Shown: positions 6,141-8,603 of the stretch, piece by piece
Layout: every line of letters starts with the position of its first letter
Position numbering within the stretch: the stretch's first letter is position 1
Source: Patescibacteria group bacterium
Lineage (GTDB): Bacteria; Patescibacteriota; Patescibacteriia; Veblenbacterales; UBA10138
Length of the DNA: 8,603 nt
NCBI GenBank assembly: GCA_003512705.1
Contig: DOPF01000055.1
Location: forward strand, 4,273-12,875
Direction of reading: 5' to 3'
Position numbers and translations under genes: made by a program
Notes under the pieces: generated by a model
What the model was told of the DNA's origin: nothing
Databases searched by the model: none
Seen by the model: only the letters and a program-made list of their open reading frames with translations

Positions 6141-6899
6141 ATGCCGGTAGTATTCGCTGGCATCGTGCCTAATTCTCCCCGGCTGTTGCCCGGTTTAGTC
6201 CCGACTGTGCGCAGCCAGGTGGTTAAAACTGTCGATGGTATGGCCAAGCTTAAGCGCTTGGCTGAATCTACCCAGCCGGAAATTTTGCTTATTATTGGGG
6301 AGGACGACTTGGCGGTTACAAGCCCGGTGCTCCTACAGGCCCCCAACTTTACCGGTTCGTTTGCCGAATTGGGTGATTTAGTTACCAATGTTAGTCGGCC
6401 TGGGGCGGTGGGTTTTATCCATTCTTTAAAGGAAAAGTTGCAACTGAAGTTAGAGATTCCCATGCAAACGCCAAAAAAATTACCCACCAGCCTGGCTTTG
6501 CCACTTTTGTACTTACCCGACATTGCGGTCGCCCCAATTGTTTTACCTCACAACCCATCACCGCAGCTATTGATTGACTTTGGGCAGGAGTTAGGTGACT
6601 TTCTGGCCACACAAAAAAAACGGGTGTTGTTGGTAGCTGCTGGCCATTTAGCCGTAGCGAAGCCAACCAATGATGATAAAATGGTTTTAGCCCGGGCTTT
6701 ACTTCGGGGAATTGCCTCTAGCAATAGTGATGCTTTATTAGAGTTAGCCACGAACCTTAAATCAAAACTTAATGACACTTTGATTTTTCCGGTTATTTTA
6801 ACGTACCGTTCACTGCCTACCAGCAACCCAAAAATCACCGTGCTGGTTAGTGAAGAGGTTCAGGGTATAATTCACGTTGTCGGTAAAATTTCTTGGTAA
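6141..6899 (+). CDS. MEMO/LigB-fold protein (AmmeMemoRadiSam protein B-like) with replaced metal ligands
   Basis: A 252-residue cytoplasmic protein whose layout matches the MEMO/LigB extradiol-dioxygenase-like family. It has GIVPNSPRLLPG at 7-18, a KT...M..L helix, PEILLII at 46-52, F-x-G-x-F at 70-74, LALPLLYLP at 118-126, VAPIVL at 130-135, and a VLLVAAGHLA strand at 162-171. In active members the first block carries a histidine (HxP), where this protein has N11. The second normally reads PHG, where this protein has E54-D55-D56. The third, usually SGDxSH, reads AGHLA. A normal metal site is therefore unlikely although the frame is intact. The substrate is unknown even for most relatives. 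It starts 8 bases after the upstream stop without a Shine-Dalgarno site, and priA begins 1 base after its stop. Family assignment is moderate and function is unassigned. Confidence 0.7.
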   Translation: MPVVFAGIVPNSPRLLPGLVPTVRSQVVKTVDGMAKLKRLAESTQPEILLIIGEDDLAVTSPVLLQAPNFTGSFAELGDLVTNVSRPGAVGFIHSLKEKLQLKLEIPMQTPKKLPTSLALPLLYLPDIAVAPIVLPHNPSPQLLIDFGQELGDFLATQKKRVLLVAAGHLAVAKPTNDDKMVLARALLRGIASSNSDALLELATNLKSKLNDTLIFPVILTYRSLPTSNPKITVLVSEEVQGIIHVVGKISW

Positions 6900-6900
6900 T

Positions 6901-8603
6901 ATGATCGCCGAAGTGGCTATTTTAAAGCGACTGTCACGGGAACACCATTGGTTTGATTATTTAATTGATGAAGAGTTAGGTGAAATACCAATCGGCTCAT
7001 TGGTCAAGGTACCTTTTCGGGGTTCCGATCAATTAGGAATCGTTACCGGCGTAAAAAAAAGTAGCCCGGCCGGTAAATTAAAGTCAGTTGCCGCAGTCAT
7101 AATTAATAATTTCTTGGACAATCGGCAGTTACGCCTGGCCAAAAAAATCTCGCGCCACAATGGTGTATCACTGGGCCAAACCTTAAACTTGTTTACGCCA
7201 GTTAGGCCAAACAGACGCTGGCAACCTCCCGCTCCCCCAAAAAAATCTAAGCGGAAACAGACTGGCAGTAAATGGCTATTCACTTACTACGACGGCGATA
7301 ACCGTCTGCGACACTTGCAAAAGTTAGCCGCTAAGGTAATCGGTCGCGGCCAGCAAGCTTTAATTTTGTCACCAGATATGGAACATTTACGCTGGCTTAA
7401 AAAATCATTCGCTAAAGCCCAGGAGTGGCATTCAGATTTGACACCCACGCAACAACAAGCTGTTTGGTCGGCCATTCGCTCTGGTCAGGTATTGGTTATA
7501 TTAGCGACGCGCTCGGGCCTATTTTTGCCATTCGCTAACTTAGGTGGAATTTTAATAGACGATAGTGAAAGTGAAAATTATAAACAATCCGATCAAAATC
7601 CACGGTATGACGGTTTGGAGGTTGCCGGTTGGTTACAAGATATTTGGCATTGTTCATTAGGGTTGTTTAGCGTTGCCCCGCGCCTAGAAGATTGGGAGCG
7701 GGGAAAAAAGAAGACATGGCGAATTATGAATTTAGGCCGGGCCGATTCGGGGCGTATATTACTAATTGATCAAAAGAATAAACCACCCAGCGAACGGTTT
7801 ATTACCTCCGAGTTAACCAACGCGATGGTAAACTGCTTATCGCGGGGACAAAAAGTATTTCTATATTACAACCGTCGGGGCAGCAATACCGGCGTTATGT
7901 GTCACGATTGCGGACGGATGGCGCGCTGTCTAGATTGTGGCAAGACTTTGGTTTGGCACCAGGATTTAGGTAAACTTTTATGTCACACCTGCAACATTAA
8001 GTATTCTCTGCCCCTCCCCTGCCCTAGTTGTCACGGGTCCAACCTACACTATTTAGGCAGTGGCCTGGCGGATATGGAAAAAAAGCTACGAACTATTTTT
8101 ACGCACCAAAAAATCTTACGGCTTGATAGTGACACCAATGTAGATTTTTTGACTTTAGCCAGCTTTGATATTGTATTAGGCACGGCCCAGGCCTGGCCGC
8201 TTTTAAATATACATAAATTTGCCCTAGTAGCGGTTTTATCACTGGAAAGCGAGTTGACCGTGCCTGATTTCCGTGCGGTTGAATATACCTGGGCCCGCCT
8301 ACGTTGGTTGTTAGGTAATTCCCATGGCGAGGTTTGCATTCAAACTTATAATGTGGACATGGAGTGGCTGGTTTTTTTAACCAAAGATCCGCCGGCATTT
8401 TTTAATTACGTGTTGACCGAGCGTAGACAATTTTCATGGCCACCCTACACTAATTTATTGCGGCTGTCGATAAAGCAGTTTAATCAGGGGCAGGCTTTAA
8501 AAGCCGCCCAACAGTTAGTTTCACCGCTACAGGCAAAAGTAAGGGCAGGTAGGGGCGAATTAGTTGGGCCGTATCCCGATTATCACTTAAAAGAACGCGG
8601 TAA
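6901..8603 (+). CDS. priA: Primosomal protein N' (PriA), 3' end outside window, degenerate ATPase
   Basis: PriA binds stalled forks and loads the replicative helicase for restart. The 567 codons present run open to the window end; E. coli PriA has 732 residues. Residues 1-100 match the 3'-DNA-end-binding domain (FDYL, VKVPF). A basic, proline-containing linker (about 102-124) stands where a winged helix is expected. The zinc module is intact: C334, C337, C343, C346, C361, C364, C374 and C377 have the same spacing as the E. coli eight. Helicase landmarks can be aligned but are broken. Walker A GVTGSGKTE becomes TYYDGDNRL, DEEHD becomes DDSES (220-224), GSATPS becomes SVAPRL, and GTQMIAKG becomes GTAQAWPL (427-434). 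The AGRAGR block near 468-473 is gone. NRRG (324-327) and the C-terminal WPPYTNLL survive. No stop or frameshift suggests a pseudogene. It is third in the plus operon, 1 base after the MEMO-like gene. Confidence 0.92.
   Translation, partial: MIAEVAILKRLSREHHWFDYLIDEELGEIPIGSLVKVPFRGSDQLGIVTGVKKSSPAGKLKSVAAVIINNFLDNRQLRLAKKISRHNGVSLGQTLNLFTPVRPNRRWQPPAPPKKSKRKQTGSKWLFTYYDGDNRLRHLQKLAAKVIGRGQQALILSPDMEHLRWLKKSFAKAQEWHSDLTPTQQQAVWSAIRSGQVLVILATRSGLFLPFANLGGILIDDSESENYKQSDQNPRYDGLEVAGWLQDIWHCSLGLFSVAPRLEDWERGKKKTWRIMNLGRADSGRILLIDQKNKPPSERFITSELTNAMVNCLSRGQKVFLYYNRRGSNTGVMCHDCGRMARCLDCGKTLVWHQDLGKLLCHTCNIKYSLPLPCPSCHGSNLHYLGSGLADMEKKLRTIFTHQKILRLDSDTNVDFLTLASFDIVLGTAQAWPLLNIHKFALVAVLSLESELTVPDFRAVEYTWARLRWLLGNSHGEVCIQTYNVDMEWLVFLTKDPPAFFNYVLTERRQFSWPPYTNLLRLSIKQFNQGQALKAAQQLVSPLQAKVRAGRGELVGPYPDYHLKERG

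Noticed and set aside
6901..8603. Degenerate priA as a pseudogene
   Set aside because: There is no stop or frameshift in 567 codons, the eight zinc cysteines are perfectly spaced and NRRG is conserved, which argues for purifying selection.
1..8603. CRISPR array, insertion sequence or phage genes
   Set aside because: No regularly spaced repeats, transposase-like frames or terminal inverted repeats were seen. All large frames are explained by cellular genes.

Overview
The window most likely comes from a streamlined bacterium of the Candidate Phyla Radiation (Patescibacteria). This is an inference from gene character, not from a marker gene. The evidence is tight packing with overlapping or 1-8 base junctions, little use of Shine-Dalgarno sites, TTA/TTG-rich leucine usage in most genes, a domain fusion, and two enzymes with intact frames but eroded catalytic motifs. 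The standard bacterial code fits every frame.

Layout. Bases 1-410 hold no gene I can support. Bases 411-1050 are a self-contained minus-strand unit: a consensus-like promoter (TTGACA, 17 bp, TACAAT), a Shine-Dalgarno site, a 172-residue protein of unknown function, and a clean Rho-independent terminator. Its codon use differs from its neighbours, so it may be acquired. Bases 1058-4657 are a minus-strand operon transcribed as (1) a fusion of a ThpR/LigT-type 2',3'-cyclic phosphodiesterase with an RppH-type Nudix domain, (2) glutamyl-tRNA synthetase GltX, and (3) a secreted coiled-coil M23 endopeptidase. Adjacent genes overlap by 8 and 4 bases. An 83-base gap (4658-4740) carries two back-to-back sigma70-type promoters. 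Both -10 boxes lie only 7-8 bases from a start codon, so both operons probably begin with leaderless mRNAs. Bases 4741-8603 are a plus-strand operon: a secreted lysozyme-like protein with four C-terminal repeats, a MEMO/LigB-fold protein with replaced metal ligands, and PriA (primosomal protein N'), cut by the window end.

How the genes relate. The divergent promoters place a peptidoglycan endopeptidase in one operon and a putative peptidoglycan glycosidase in the other, beside RNA-end processing, tRNA charging and replication restart. The most striking observation is PriA. All eight zinc-ligand cysteines are present at the exact E. coli spacing, and the DNA-binding N-terminus is recognisable. 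The winged-helix segment appears missing and every ATPase/helicase motif is replaced, although the frame is open throughout. It looks like a helicase-dead primosome-loading scaffold.
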